Assembly: GCF_022012395.1 (NCBI RefSeq)
Contig: NZ_JAKLTQ010000004.1
Coordinates: 185,008-249,007 of the forward strand
DNA length: 64,000 bases
DNA from: Arthrobacter hankyongi
GTDB lineage: Bacteria > Actinomycetota > Actinomycetes > Actinomycetales > Micrococcaceae
Reading direction: 5' to 3'
The position numbers and the translations under genes were made by a program. Below the pieces are notes generated by a model that was not told where the DNA came from, did no database searches, and worked only from the letters and a program-made list of their open reading frames with translations. Positions 51,198 to 60,637 of this stretch are shown piece by piece (the stretch's first letter is position 1; each line of letters opens with the position of its first letter).

Positions 51198-52028
51198 CTA
51201 GAGCTGCGTGAAGTCGGCCGTTGCCGGGTCGGCACCGGTGCGGTTGCCCGCCTCCAGGGCGCTGACCGTGCCAAGTTCTTCCTCGGTCAGGGGTACGTCC
51301 AAGGCGCCCAGGTTCTCGGCCATCCGGTCCGGGCTGACCGTCTTCGGAATGGCGATGTTGCCCTGGGCCAGCTGCCAGGCGAGCACAACCTGGGCCGGCG
51401 TGGCACCGTGCCCTGCGGCGAGTTCGGTCACGGCCCGGGCGGCCAGGTCTTCGCCCTGTCCCAGCGGGCTGTAGGCCTCCACTGCGATGCCGTGTTCACG
51501 GGTCCTGGCCGCCACGGCCGGCTGCTGCAGGGTGGGGTGGAGTTCGATCTGGTTCACCGCCGGAACCGTGTCCGCCGCGGCGAGCACCGCGTCGAGGTGC
51601 TCGGGCAGGAAGTTGGAGACGCCGATTGCCCGCGCTCCGCCGTCGTCGTAAATCCGCTCCAGCTCGCGCCAGGCCTGGACGTAGAGGTTCTGCGACGGCA
51701 CCGGCCAGTGGATCAGGTACAGGTCCACGTACGCCAGGCCGAGCTCGCGCAGGCTGTTGTCGAAGGCCCGCCGGGCATCGGACTGTTCGCCGTTGCGCAG
51801 CTTGGTGGTAATGAACAGATCCCCGCGGGACAGTCCGCTGGCCTTGATCGCGGCGCCGACGCCGGACTCGTTGCGGTATGCGGCGGCGGTGTCGATATGC
51901 CGGTAGCCGGCCTCCAGCGCCGCCTCGACGGAGCGCTGGGTCTGTTCCGGCGGGACCTGGAAGACGCCGAAGCCGAGCTGCGGGATTTCGACGCCGTTGT
52001 TCAGCTTGACCGTGGGTACGTTCACCAT
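51198..52028 (-). CDS. aldo/keto reductase
   Basis: A 276-residue NADPH-dependent AKR of the AKR5 (2,5-diketo-D-gluconate reductase-like) group. The catalytic residues appear in GYRHIDTAAAYRNE (Asp, Tyr), FITTKLRNGEQ (Lys) and LIHWPVP (His); the NADPH part is IPKTVSPDRMAENL. It reduces aldehydes or ketones of sugars and small carbonyls. It is a single gene facing the ArsR pair convergently. Confidence 0.92.
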   Translation of the reverse strand: MVNVPTVKLNNGVEIPQLGFGVFQVPPEQTQRSVEAALEAGYRHIDTAAAYRNESGVGAAIKASGLSRGDLFITTKLRNGEQSDARRAFDNSLRELGLAYVDLYLIHWPVPSQNLYVQAWRELERIYDDGGARAIGVSNFLPEHLDAVLAAADTVPAVNQIELHPTLQQPAVAARTREHGIAVEAYSPLGQGEDLAARAVTELAAGHGATPAQVVLAWQLAQGNIAIPKTVSPDRMAENLGALDVPLTEEELGTVSALEAGNRTGADPATADFTQL

Positions 52029-52082
52029 GGCAGGAATCCTTCCGTGGGATGGTTGTCGGTGTTGCCGCGGCTGCGGGCGGCC

Positions 52083-52511
52083 CTACTTCTTCGGGACGAG
52101 CACGCCGAAGACGCGCATTTCGGCCAGATGCTGCCCGTCCTGGTCATGGATGCTGATGTCCACGATGTTGTTGCGGCCGTAGCGGGTGCGTTCGACGCCG
52201 GTGGCCACCAGCCGTGACCCCGCGGCACCGGGGGCGATGTAGGTGATTTCGGCCTGCCGGGAGACCGAGGGCGCCCCGACGGACTCGCAGACGAAGGCGA
52301 AGCAGGTGTCGCCGAGGGTGAACAGGTAGCCTCCGTGCAGGATGTGGTGGCCGTTGAGCATGGAGTCCTGGACGTCCATCGCCATGACCACCCGGCCTTC
52401 CTCGGCCTCGACCACCTCGATGCCCAGATGCTGGGACGACTTGTCGAAGGAATACCGGTGGCGGATAAGCTCCTCGACAGAGGTGAAATGCTCCGTGGCG
52501 GGTGTGGTCAT
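52083..52511 (-). CDS. hydroxyphenylacetyl-CoA thioesterase PaaI
   Basis: A 142-residue hotdog thioesterase. [21 protein letters not shown] with its Asp is the PaaI active-site stretch. The ATG at 52511 has CAGGAGA upstream. It is a second PaaI-like gene in this window and belongs to the phenylacetate-CoA type (longer N-terminal helix, [19 protein letters not shown]). No paa gene is next to it. It is divergent from the lactate-oxidase-like gene. Confidence 0.85.
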   Translation of the reverse strand: MTTPATEHFTSVEELIRHRYSFDKSSQHLGIEVVEAEEGRVVMAMDVQDSMLNGHHILHGGYLFTLGDTCFAFVCESVGAPSVSRQAEITYIAPGAAGSRLVATGVERTRYGRNNIVDISIHDQDGQHLAEMRVFGVLVPKK

Positions 52512-52608
52512 GGCGTTCTCCTGGTGGTGCCTGCGTTCTGGCGTGAGGGCTACTCTACCGGGCGCCGCGGCTGCGCCGCCCCGCCGGACTACCGAGGTGA
52601 CCATAACC

Positions 52609-53865
52609 ATGACCATGACCAAGAACCCGGAGAACGGCTTCACACCGCCGGCCCTGCAGCGCCGCATCCCGAAGCTGGGCGAACTCGCGCCGTTGATGCA
52701 GTTCAAGAAGCCGGCCCTCGGCGCGGCCGCCCGGCTGCGCCGGGCCAACACCATCGGCGACCTGCGCGCAATCGCCAAGCGGCGGACGCCCAAGGCGCCC
52801 TTCGACTATACCGACGGCGCGGCCGAGGCCGAGATCACCTTGGCGCGGGCGCGCCAGGCGTTCCTGGACCTGGAATTCCGCCCCGGCATCCTGCGCAACG
52901 TCAAGGACGTGGACCTGCGGGCCCAGGTCCTGGGCAAGGCCTCCGCGCTGCCCTTCGGCATCGCGCCGACCGGCTTCACCCGGATGATGCAGTCCGAGGG
53001 CGAATACGCCGGCTCCCGGGCCGCCGCCGCGGCGGGCATCCCGTACACCCTCTCCACCATGGGCACTGCGTCGATCGAGGATGTCGCCGCCGCGGCGCCG
53101 GACGGACGGAACTGGTTCCAGCTGTACCTGTGGACGGACCGGGACCGGTCGCTGGCCCTCGTCGAGCGGGCGGCCAAGGCCGGGGTGGATACCCTGATGG
53201 TCACCGTGGACACGCCGGTGGGCGGCGCCCGGCTGCGCGACGTGCGCAACGGGATGACCATCCCGCCGGCGCTGACACTGAAGACGGTGCTGGACGCCTC
53301 CTACCGGCCGGCCTGGTGGTTTAACTTCCTGACCCATGAGCCGCTGGCCTTCGCCAACCTCTCCCGCTACGCCGGTACCGTTACCGAGCTGATCAACTCC
53401 ATGTTCGACCCGACCTTGAGCTTCGAGGATTTGGACTGGCTGCGCGCAACCTGGCCGGGCAAGCTGGTGGTCAAGGGCATCCAGACCATCGACGACGCCA
53501 GGCGCGTGGTGGACCACGGTGCGGACGGGATCGTGTTGTCCAACCACGGCGGCCGCCAACTGGACCGCGCGCCGATTCCGCTGCACCTGCTGCCGGACGT
53601 GGCCGCGGCGCTGAAGGGCCGGACGGCGATCATGCTCGATACCGGCATCATGAGCGGCGGGGATATTGTCGCGGCGCTGGCCCTCGGCGCCGATTTCACG
53701 CTGATCGGCCGGGCCTACCTGAACGGGCTGATGGCCGGCGGCCGGGCCGGGGTGGAACGCGCCATCGACATCCTGCGCACCGAGGCGGCCCTGACCATGC
53801 GCCTGCTCGGAGTGAACAAAATGGCGGATCTGAACCCGGACCACGTGCGCCTGCTCAGGGGATAG
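52609..53865 (+). CDS. FMN-dependent alpha-hydroxy-acid oxidase/dehydrogenase (LldD-like)
   Basis: A 418-residue enzyme of the lactate dehydrogenase/glycolate oxidase family. FMN and substrate residues appear in [25 protein letters not shown] (Lys), [11 protein letters not shown] (active-site His and Arg) and [20 protein letters not shown]. The start is ATG 52609 with GAGGTGA upstream; a second ATG follows two codons later. It oxidises L-lactate or a similar 2-hydroxy acid to the oxo acid. No partner genes. Confidence 0.9.
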   Translation: MTMTKNPENGFTPPALQRRIPKLGELAPLMQFKKPALGAAARLRRANTIGDLRAIAKRRTPKAPFDYTDGAAEAEITLARARQAFLDLEFRPGILRNVKDVDLRAQVLGKASALPFGIAPTGFTRMMQSEGEYAGSRAAAAAGIPYTLSTMGTASIEDVAAAAPDGRNWFQLYLWTDRDRSLALVERAAKAGVDTLMVTVDTPVGGARLRDVRNGMTIPPALTLKTVLDASYRPAWWFNFLTHEPLAFANLSRYAGTVTELINSMFDPTLSFEDLDWLRATWPGKLVVKGIQTIDDARRVVDHGADGIVLSNHGGRQLDRAPIPLHLLPDVAAALKGRTAIMLDTGIMSGGDIVAALALGADFTLIGRAYLNGLMAGGRAGVERAIDILRTEAALTMRLLGVNKMADLNPDHVRLLRG

Positions 53866-53984
53866 ATCCGGCGGCGACGCGCCGGGCGGGAACGTGCGGT
53901 AACGGCTCAGTAACGGATCGATAACAGGGTGGGCTAAAGGATAGATCGGGGGCAGCAAGCAACAAAAGATCCACGGGGCACATA

Positions 53985-55427
53985 ATGAGTTCTGACACGC
54001 AAAAACCGACATCCGCTGCGCAACCAGTGGCACTTCCCGCAGTGGAACCGCCGGTGGGGCCGACATCATCGCGACGTGCCATCGGTATCGACGTCGCCCG
54101 GGCAGTGGCGTTGATCGGCATGATTTCCGTCCATGTCTTCCCGGAGGCGCACCTAGACAACGACAAGATGACCTTGGCCTTCGCCGTTTTCGCCGGGCGG
54201 GCCTCCGCCTTGTTCGCCGTGCTCGCCGGGGTGTCCATCGCCTTCGTGGAGAAAAGGTCCCACGGCCACTTGTATGGCCGTACGCTGACGGCCGACCGGG
54301 CAGCCTTGGTGGTCCGCGGACTGCTCATCCTGCTGGTGGGTCTGCTGCTGGGGCATCTGGAAACGCCGATCGACACGATCATTCCCTACTTCGGCATCCT
54401 GTTCCTCGTGGCCGTGCCGTTCTACGGCCGATCGTCCCGTTTCCTGCTGATCGCGGCGCTGTTCTTTGCGATAGTCGGACCTGTCCTCCGCCATCTGCTC
54501 AACGGCACCATCCCCGAACAGCTCGACCCCGAGGCCGACTACACGCTGTTCACCGCGGCCCAACAGCCGGTGCTGTTCATCGTCGATATGCTCATCACCG
54601 GCACCTATCCGGTGTTCCTGTGGATGACCTACCTTTGCGTAGGAATGGTCATTGGCCGGCAAGTGCTGACGTCGAGAAAAGTCCAGCTTGCGCTCGCGGG
54701 CTGGGGAGCGGTCCTGGCTCTTGCTGCCTGGGTGATCTCGCAGGTCCTGCTGGGCCCTGCCGGAGGGATGCAGCGTCTGGTCGAGGCGACGCCGTCACTA
54801 ACCAGGGCAGAGATAACCGACGTGCTGGCATACGGTCCGGATTTGACGCTGATGCCAAATACGACGTGGTGGTGGTTGGCGGTTGTCACGCCGTACTCCG
54901 AGACGCCATTGACCGTCCTGCACACTCTGGGCGCAGCCGTGGCAGCCCTGGGCCTCATCCTGCTCGTGACCCACCGCGGCGGCAAGGTGTTCTCGCCCTT
55001 TGCCGCGATCGGTGCGATGACGCTGACCCTCTATTCGGCGCACGTCATTATTTTCGCGATCGACGTTTTGGACGTGACGCGGCCTGTGCTGTCGCTGTGG
55101 ATCCAGATCATTTCCTTCATGCTGTTCGCCGTGCTGTGGCGCGCGGTCATCGGCAAAGGACCGCTGGAAGGCATCATCTCGGATGCCAGCGACTGGGTCC
55201 GCAGGCGGGTGCGGGCATCCGGAGACAGACCGCCGCAGGATACGCCGGGACGGCTGCGCTTCAAGCCCCACGCCGGGCCGGCTGTCCCACCCCCGCCAGG
55301 CCGGCCGCCAGAGCCCGCGCATCCGGTGCGCCAGCCAGCGGTGACGGACCGGACCGCGGAGATTCCGCCTGGGTCGAGGGCCGGCAGGTGGAAGACATCA
55401 CTGCCGCGTCCGGAAGGAACCTCCTGA
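53985..55427 (+). CDS. DUF1624/DUF418-like membrane acyltransferase-type protein
   Basis: A 480-residue protein with about ten hydrophobic segments. The start of the membrane part RRAIGIDVARAVALIGMISVH is the hallmark of the heparan-alpha-glucosaminide-acetyltransferase/DUF1624-DUF418 group. The His in the first helix (ISVH) is typical. The last 90 residues are Pro/Arg-rich and disordered. It probably acylates an exported or envelope molecule; the substrate is unknown. It is followed 49 bases on by the PanE-like gene. Confidence 0.75.
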   Translation: MSSDTQKPTSAAQPVALPAVEPPVGPTSSRRAIGIDVARAVALIGMISVHVFPEAHLDNDKMTLAFAVFAGRASALFAVLAGVSIAFVEKRSHGHLYGRTLTADRAALVVRGLLILLVGLLLGHLETPIDTIIPYFGILFLVAVPFYGRSSRFLLIAALFFAIVGPVLRHLLNGTIPEQLDPEADYTLFTAAQQPVLFIVDMLITGTYPVFLWMTYLCVGMVIGRQVLTSRKVQLALAGWGAVLALAAWVISQVLLGPAGGMQRLVEATPSLTRAEITDVLAYGPDLTLMPNTTWWWLAVVTPYSETPLTVLHTLGAAVAALGLILLVTHRGGKVFSPFAAIGAMTLTLYSAHVIIFAIDVLDVTRPVLSLWIQIISFMLFAVLWRAVIGKGPLEGIISDASDWVRRRVRASGDRPPQDTPGRLRFKPHAGPAVPPPPGRPPEPAHPVRQPAVTDRTAEIPPGSRAGRWKTSLPRPEGTS

Positions 55428-55476
55428 CCGACGGCCATTTGCCAGATCAAAGCCGCAAACTTGAGGGGAATCGGTG

Positions 55477-56394
55477 ATGAAAATACTGATTGTCGGGGCT
55501 GGAGCAACCGGGGGATATTTCGGGACCCGGCTGGCCCAGGCCGGACGCGACGTAACCTTCCTGGTGCATCCGCACCGGGCCGGCCAGCTGCGTAGCGGGC
55601 TCCGGGTCTATGGGCCGGGCTATGACGAGACGGTGCCGGTACGCACCGTCACCGCCGGGCAACTGGATGGCAGCTATGACCTGGTCCTGCTGATGGTCAA
55701 GGCCTGGTCCCTGGACACAGCGATCGAGGACATTGCTCCGGCGGTCGGAACAGGGACGACAATCCTGCCGCTGCTCAACGGCCTGGCCCATCTGGAAACC
55801 CTGAATGAACGGTTCGGCCGGGACATCGTGCTGGGCGGCATCGTCCGCGTGGTGTGCACCGTGACCCCGGAAGGGGCGGTGTTCCAGATGAAACCGCACG
55901 CGTCCTTGACCTTCGGCGCCCAGGACAGGCAACCGACCGAACGTATTGCGCAAATTGGCCGGGAGCTGGCGGTACCGGGCTTCCGTGCGGAAATGGCCGG
56001 CGACATCCTCGCTTCCATGTGGCACAAATGGGCGTTCATCACCGCCGGTGGAACCATTACCTGCCTGATGCGCGGCACGATCGGGAACATCATCGCCGCT
56101 CCGGGCGGCAAAGAGTTCATCCTCGACGTCATCGAGGAAACCGAACGGGTAGCTGATGCGGCCGGCTACGCGGCCTCGGTGGCCGCACACGCGGCGAGCC
56201 TGGAAATGTTCACCGAAGAGGGCTCCGTCTTTACCTCGTCCCTCTACCGGGACGTGCTGGCCGGATCCCCGCATGAAGGGGAGCACCTGCTGGGCCAGTA
56301 TGTGGCCGTCGCCGAGCGGCTCGGCGTGGAGGTCCCGCTGACGCGCCTTGCCCTGACCCAGCTGCGGGTCAACGACCAGGCCAGGCTCCGCTAG
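55477..56394 (+). CDS. ketopantoate reductase-family protein (PanE/ApbA-like)
   Basis: A 305-residue NADPH-dependent 2-oxo-acid reductase. The Rossmann motif KILIVGAGATGGYFG begins at residue 3; later MWHKWAFITAGG carries the catalytic Lys (about residue 188) and the C-terminal helical domain ends with EVPLTRLAL. Start is ATG 55477 after AGGGGAA. As often with this family, true ketopantoate activity cannot be separated from other 2-oxo acids. Its stop and that of the convergent lyase gene share the palindrome CTAG. Confidence 0.85.
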   Translation: MKILIVGAGATGGYFGTRLAQAGRDVTFLVHPHRAGQLRSGLRVYGPGYDETVPVRTVTAGQLDGSYDLVLLMVKAWSLDTAIEDIAPAVGTGTTILPLLNGLAHLETLNERFGRDIVLGGIVRVVCTVTPEGAVFQMKPHASLTFGAQDRQPTERIAQIGRELAVPGFRAEMAGDILASMWHKWAFITAGGTITCLMRGTIGNIIAAPGGKEFILDVIEETERVADAAGYAASVAAHAASLEMFTEEGSVFTSSLYRDVLAGSPHEGEHLLGQYVAVAERLGVEVPLTRLALTQLRVNDQARLR

Positions 56395-57341
56395 CCGAAG
56401 TCCGGCCCGGGCCGGGGGATAACCCATTCGAAGGCCTGCGCCGTGGACCGGGCGCCCTGGGCGGCCTTGGAACGGCCGGACTCGCCCAGATCCGCGAGCA
56501 GCTTCTCGGACAGGTCCACCAGCCCGGCGAAGGTGTCCGGCGTAAGCCACTCGGGACGGGTGGCGAAGAGGATGTCCTCGGTGGCGGTATTGCCGCTGGC
56601 CCCGGGGGCGAACGGACAGCCGCCCAGCCCGCCCAGTGCGCCGTCCACCATGGCTGCGCCGGCCTGGATGGCGGCCAGGGCATTGGCCACGCCGAGCCCC
56701 CAGGTATCGTGGCCGTGGTAGACGATCCGCCGGGCCGGGGTTTCCGCCCGCACGCGGCCGATCAGGCCGCCAACCTGCGCCGGAACGGCCTGGCCGAGGG
56801 TGTCGCAGATGACGATGTCCTCGGTGCCTTCCGCCCGCGGGTCAACGGCGATGGCCAGGATCCGCTCCTCGGGGACCGCGCCCTCAAAGGGACAGGTGAA
56901 GGAGGTGGCGATGCACAGCTGGATCCGTCCGCCGGCCTCACGGGCCAGCCGCACCGCCTCGGGCAGCGCGGCCAGGCTCGCGTCCGTGCTCCGGCCGATG
57001 TTCGCCTGGTTATGCGAGTCGGAGGCGGAGAAGCAGTACTGGAAGTTCTTCGCCCCGGCCGCCGCGGCCTTGGCCACATGTCCCGGGGTGGCGACCCAGA
57101 TCCAGCACTTCCCCAGTTCCTCCGGGGACAGGGCGCGGACCACGTCCAGGGTGTTGGCCATCGGCGGCACCAGATCCCCGCGGGCCATCGAACCGAGCTC
57201 GAGGGCGGGCACGCCAAGGCGCAGCAGCTCGCGGGCCACTGCCACCTTGCGCTTGGTGGAGAGCAGTGCGCCGGTGAGCTGGAGCCCGTCGCGCAGGGTG
57301 ACATCGCGCAGCTCGGCGCGGGGTTCGAAGGCAAAGCTCAT
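56391..57341 (-). CDS. hydroxymethylglutaryl-CoA lyase family protein
   Basis: A 316-residue DRE-TIM metallolyase. LRDVTLRDGLQ (Arg-Asp for catalysis and metal), the metal pair in YHGHDTWG and the Cys loop GGCPFAPGASGNTATED are all present, as in HMG-CoA lyase. It overlaps the upstream CoA-transferase gene by four bases, so both form an operon. The pair could use 3-hydroxy-3-methylglutarate or a similar acid such as citramalate, activated by the transferase; no leucine-pathway gene is nearby. Confidence 0.87.
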   Translation of the reverse strand: MSFAFEPRAELRDVTLRDGLQLTGALLSTKRKVAVARELLRLGVPALELGSMARGDLVPPMANTLDVVRALSPEELGKCWIWVATPGHVAKAAAAGAKNFQYCFSASDSHNQANIGRSTDASLAALPEAVRLAREAGGRIQLCIATSFTCPFEGAVPEERILAIAVDPRAEGTEDIVICDTLGQAVPAQVGGLIGRVRAETPARRIVYHGHDTWGLGVANALAAIQAGAAMVDGALGGLGGCPFAPGASGNTATEDILFATRPEWLTPDTFAGLVDLSEKLLADLGESGRSKAAQGARSTAQAFEWVIPRPGPDFG

Positions 57342-58603
57342 GGCTGCGGCGGCTCCGCCCGGCCGGTGGCCGCCTGGATCCGGTCCCGGTCCATCTTGAG
57401 CAGCCCGCCCAGGATCTCCTCGGTATGCTCGCCCAGGTCCGGACCGAGGTTGCGGATGGGCAGGGACTCCCCGCCGATCACCGGCACCACGCCGGGGAAA
57501 CCCACGTTGCGCAGCGTCTCCGTTCCGGTGGAGACATCCAGCCGCTGGACCATTTTGCGGGCCGCATACTGCTCATCCCGGGCGATGTCCTCGGCCGTAT
57601 AGATCGGCCCGGCCGGCACCCCCGCCGCGTCCAGTGCCTGCAGGGCCTCCGCGGCGGTGAGCGTTTCTGACCAGTCCCCGATGGCCGCGTCCAGTTCGTC
57701 CCGCCGGTCCCAGCGCTCGGCATTGGTCTGCAGGCCGGGGTCCGTGCCCAGGTCCGGCCGGCCGATGGTCTGCATGTACCGCTGGAAGATGGCATCACCA
57801 TTGCCGGCCACCACGATGCTTGCCCCGTCCTTGCAGAGGTAGGCGTTCGACGGCGCGACGCCCTCCAGCCGCCCGCCCACCCGTTCGCGGCGCACGCCGT
57901 ACGCCTCGAAGTCCGGGACCAGGGATTCCATCATCGAGAACATGGCCTCGTGGAGGGCGACGTCGATGATCCGCTCTGGCAGCGGCACCCCGGCACCGGA
58001 CGTCCGCCGTCGGGCCTCGCGCTGGTAGAGGCTCATCACGGAGCCGAAGGCCGCATAGAGCCCGGCGATGGAATCACCAATGGAAACCCCCACCCGCACC
58101 GGCGGGCGGTCCGGGTCGCCGACCAGGTTGCGGAACCCGCTGTAAGCCTCGGCGACCGCCGCGAAGCCGGGCCGGTCCGCCAGCGGACCGGTCTGGCCGA
58201 ACGCCGAGATCCGGGTGATGATCAACTCCGGGTTGGCCTGACTGAGGATGTCGGGGCCCAGGCCCCACTTCTCGAGCGTGCCCGGCCGGAAATTCTCCAG
58301 CAGGATGTCGCACTGCCCGGCCAAATCCAGCACCGCCTGCCGGCCGGCCTCCGTGCGCAGGTCAAGGACCACGGATTTCTTGTTCCGGTTGAGGGTCCGG
58401 TACAGCATGGAGGTGTTGCCCCGCTTCAGGCGCCAGTTCCGCAGTTCGTCGCCGGTGCCGGGGCGTTCCACCTTGATCACCTCGGCGCCGAAGTCGGCCA
58501 GCAGCCGTCCCGCGGTCGGGGCGGCGATGTAGTTGCCCAGTTCCAGCACGCGGATGCCGGCCAGCGGCGCTATTGGGTGCTCCGGCAGGGAATTCTCGCT
58601 CAT
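57338..58603 (-). CDS. family III CoA-transferase (CaiB/BaiF)
   Basis: A 421-residue CoA-transferase of the formyl-CoA:oxalate type. Start LAGIRVLELGNYIAAPTAG, FGAEVIKVERPGTGD and the catalytic Asp in VSIGDSIAGLYAA are typical. The ATG at 58603 with AAGGAAAACC upstream is preferred over 58636. It is the first gene of the operon with the HMG-CoA-lyase-like gene, presumably supplying its CoA ester substrate. Confidence 0.87.
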   Translation of the reverse strand: MSENSLPEHPIAPLAGIRVLELGNYIAAPTAGRLLADFGAEVIKVERPGTGDELRNWRLKRGNTSMLYRTLNRNKKSVVLDLRTEAGRQAVLDLAGQCDILLENFRPGTLEKWGLGPDILSQANPELIITRISAFGQTGPLADRPGFAAVAEAYSGFRNLVGDPDRPPVRVGVSIGDSIAGLYAAFGSVMSLYQREARRRTSGAGVPLPERIIDVALHEAMFSMMESLVPDFEAYGVRRERVGGRLEGVAPSNAYLCKDGASIVVAGNGDAIFQRYMQTIGRPDLGTDPGLQTNAERWDRRDELDAAIGDWSETLTAAEALQALDAAGVPAGPIYTAEDIARDEQYAARKMVQRLDVSTGTETLRNVGFPGVVPVIGGESLPIRNLGPDLGEHTEEILGGLLKMDRDRIQAATGRAEPPQP

Positions 58604-58948
58604 GGTTTTCCTTAGGTTCGCCAGCGTCGTTCCCACAGGTTGGAACCAGCTCGCCCGGGATCAGCACAGGCACAGCGATGGACGCCACCGATGCACCGGC
58701 CGCTACCAATGCCCACGACTTCCCACGACGTAGGCATCCGAAGATGTTTCCGGCACCCGTTGGGAAGGTCCCGGAGCCGGTCCCCAAGGTGGGGTTGTGC
58801 GCACATACTAGGCGCTCCTTTCCACCCTGGCAACGGCTGGTGCAGCGCCTCCGGTCCAACCAGGAACACGGTCCGCCGAGCCGAGCAGGCACCCGGCCCG
58901 TCAGCCGGAACGAACGGCATAGCGCTCCGGATGGAACCCATCCGATCG
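58604..58948. other. gene-free stretch upstream of the CoA-transferase operon
   Basis: 345 bases between the start of the transferase gene and the stop of the FemX-type gene. No frame here resembles a protein. A perfect palindrome TGTGCGCACA lies at 58796-58805 and could be an operator for the leftward operon. I see nothing else. Confidence 0.5.
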
Positions 58949-60097
58949 CTAGTGCCGGTTGCGGTGCTTCATGTAGAAGTCGAACGCGGCCGCCAGCGGG
59001 CGGTTCAGCGGGTAGTCCCATTCGCCGAGGGTCTGCACCACGTCGCCGCCGAGCGAGGACTTGAACATCGTCAGGCCGCCGAGGCGGTGGTCCTGGTCGA
59101 GCGTCGCCGAGAGGCCGCCCAAGTCGTACCAGTCGCAGCCTGCGGCGATCGAATCGGCCACCTGCCGGCACTGCAGCGCGCGCGGGGCAAAGAGGTTGCG
59201 CTCCCCGGAGGAACTGGCCGCGTAGACGTACCAGGCCACGCGGCCCTTGCGTACGTAGATTGCCGCAGCCAGGAGCCTGCCCTCGTGCCGTGCCAGGTAA
59301 AGCACGCAACTGCCCGGGTCCGCGGCATTCAGGGACCGAAGCATCCGCTCGAAGTAGGACGCGGGCCGGCCGGTGAATCCATCGCGTTCGGCCGTCTCGC
59401 GGTAGAGGGCGTGCCACGCGGCCAGGTCGGCCACCGAGCCTTCGGTGATTTCCAGCCCCGCCCGGGAGGAGATCCTGATCTGGCGTCGTGAGCTCCGGTC
59501 CATCCGGGCCAGGACGGCATCGGTGTCCAGACGCTGCCCGGCGGCGTCGGCCAGCGGGACGCGGGCCTGGAATTCAGGCTGCCCGGCGGAGAAGTCCTCG
59601 CTGACCTGCGGTTTGGTCCACCCGAGGGCGGCCAGCCGGGCGGCGACGGATTGGGCCACCGCATCGGTGCACTTGGGCTCAAGGGTGGTGACCAGCCCGG
59701 TGTCGCCGGCGGCGATGGCCTTGCGGACCGTCTCCGCCGCCCACGTCTTCTGGACCAGCGGCGGCCCCATGCGGACCAGAAACGCACCGCCGGCCTTCAG
59801 GTAGGCCAGCAGGGGGCCGAGGTAGGCTTCAAGGTCCGCCGTGGCCCAGTCGAGCAGCGGTCCTGCCGGCAGGTAGGCGAGTGTCTTCTTCAGCGCAGGC
59901 GCCGGGCGGTGCAATGCCAGCACGGACCCCCGAAGGGCGCCGCCGGCGTCGAACCAGCCAAGGATTTCCGCCCTCCAGTCCGGCTTGACGTTGGCCCACT
60001 CGGGAAACTGGAGGAATGAGGCATGGGGGTGGGAACGGAGGTTCCCGGAGTGTTCCGAGGCTTCGATCGGACGGACAGTGAGCTGGTCGGCTGCCAC
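58949..60097 (-). CDS. FemX/FemAB-type aminoacyltransferase (peptidoglycan interpeptide bridge)
   Basis: A 382-residue protein with two GNAT-like domains of the lipid II aminoacyltransferase family. HPHASFLQFPEWANVKPDWR near the start and GVAWYVYAASSSGERNL-type stretch (WYVYAASSSGERN) with the closing MFKSSLGGDVVQTLGEWDYP are characteristic. It adds amino acids from aminoacyl-tRNA to the Lys side chain of lipid II, which agrees with the bridged peptidoglycan of Micrococcaceae. The GTG at 60097 is a best guess; the frame is open to 60217. Confidence 0.82.
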   Translation of the reverse strand: MAADQLTVRPIEASEHSGNLRSHPHASFLQFPEWANVKPDWRAEILGWFDAGGALRGSVLALHRPAPALKKTLAYLPAGPLLDWATADLEAYLGPLLAYLKAGGAFLVRMGPPLVQKTWAAETVRKAIAAGDTGLVTTLEPKCTDAVAQSVAARLAALGWTKPQVSEDFSAGQPEFQARVPLADAAGQRLDTDAVLARMDRSSRRQIRISSRAGLEITEGSVADLAAWHALYRETAERDGFTGRPASYFERMLRSLNAADPGSCVLYLARHEGRLLAAAIYVRKGRVAWYVYAASSSGERNLFAPRALQCRQVADSIAAGCDWYDLGGLSATLDQDHRLGGLTMFKSSLGGDVVQTLGEWDYPLNRPLAAAFDFYMKHRNRH

Positions 60098-60324
60098 GTC
60101 AGCAACACTACGCGCCCGGCCGACGCGGGGGCAGAGTCCTGGCCATGGCCTCGGCAGGAATGGGCAGCCGTTCCTGGCCCCGGCCCAGGCGGCAGCATCG
60201 GCGCGGCCAGCTCCCACTGCCCGTCGGTCAAAGCCGAGGGGTAGCGTGCTGGGAAAGATTACTTCGTCCCACCAGACTGAACCCGCCGGCCGGCAACCGC
60301 CGACCCCGCTCTCCCGAAACTGAC

Positions 60325-60618
60325 TTAGTCTTCGGAGGATAAAATCCGGCGCCGGGCCCCGAGCAGGTCAACGCCCGGGCGGTACGCTACATAGCCCTCA
60401 ACGGCATCGAGCACCTCGACGATATGCGCGCGGTCCGCGGCTACGAGCCCGACGCCGACGGCGGCCCGCCGGTACAGGTCCTGGTGCTCCACCTCCGCGA
60501 CGGAGACGTCGAAGCGCTTGCGGACCTCGGCCAGGATGGGCCGGACCACCGAACGCTTCTCCTTCAGCGAGTGGACATCCCCGAGCAGCAGGTCGAATTC
60601 GATCCAGCCGATCCACAT
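60325..60618 (-). CDS. DUF503-family protein (YlxP-like)
   Basis: A 97-residue protein beginning MWIGWIEFDLLLGDVHSLKEKR, the DUF503/YlxP start; it has the ferredoxin-like fold of the family. GGGAGAAGC lies before the ATG at 60618. Homologues often sit beside rbfA/infB and may relate to ribosome function, but here the neighbours are catabolic. It follows the dienelactone hydrolase-like gene on the same strand by 19 bases. Confidence 0.88.
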   Translation of the reverse strand: MWIGWIEFDLLLGDVHSLKEKRSVVRPILAEVRKRFDVSVAEVEHQDLYRRAAVGVGLVAADRAHIVEVLDAVEGYVAYRPGVDLLGARRRILSSED

Positions 60619-60637
60619 GTGCTTCTCCCGCCGGCCC

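Noticed and set aside
58612..58941. A 109-residue minus-strand frame in the gene-free stretch
   Set aside because: There is no ribosome-binding site, no recognisable fold and an odd Cys/Arg/Trp composition.
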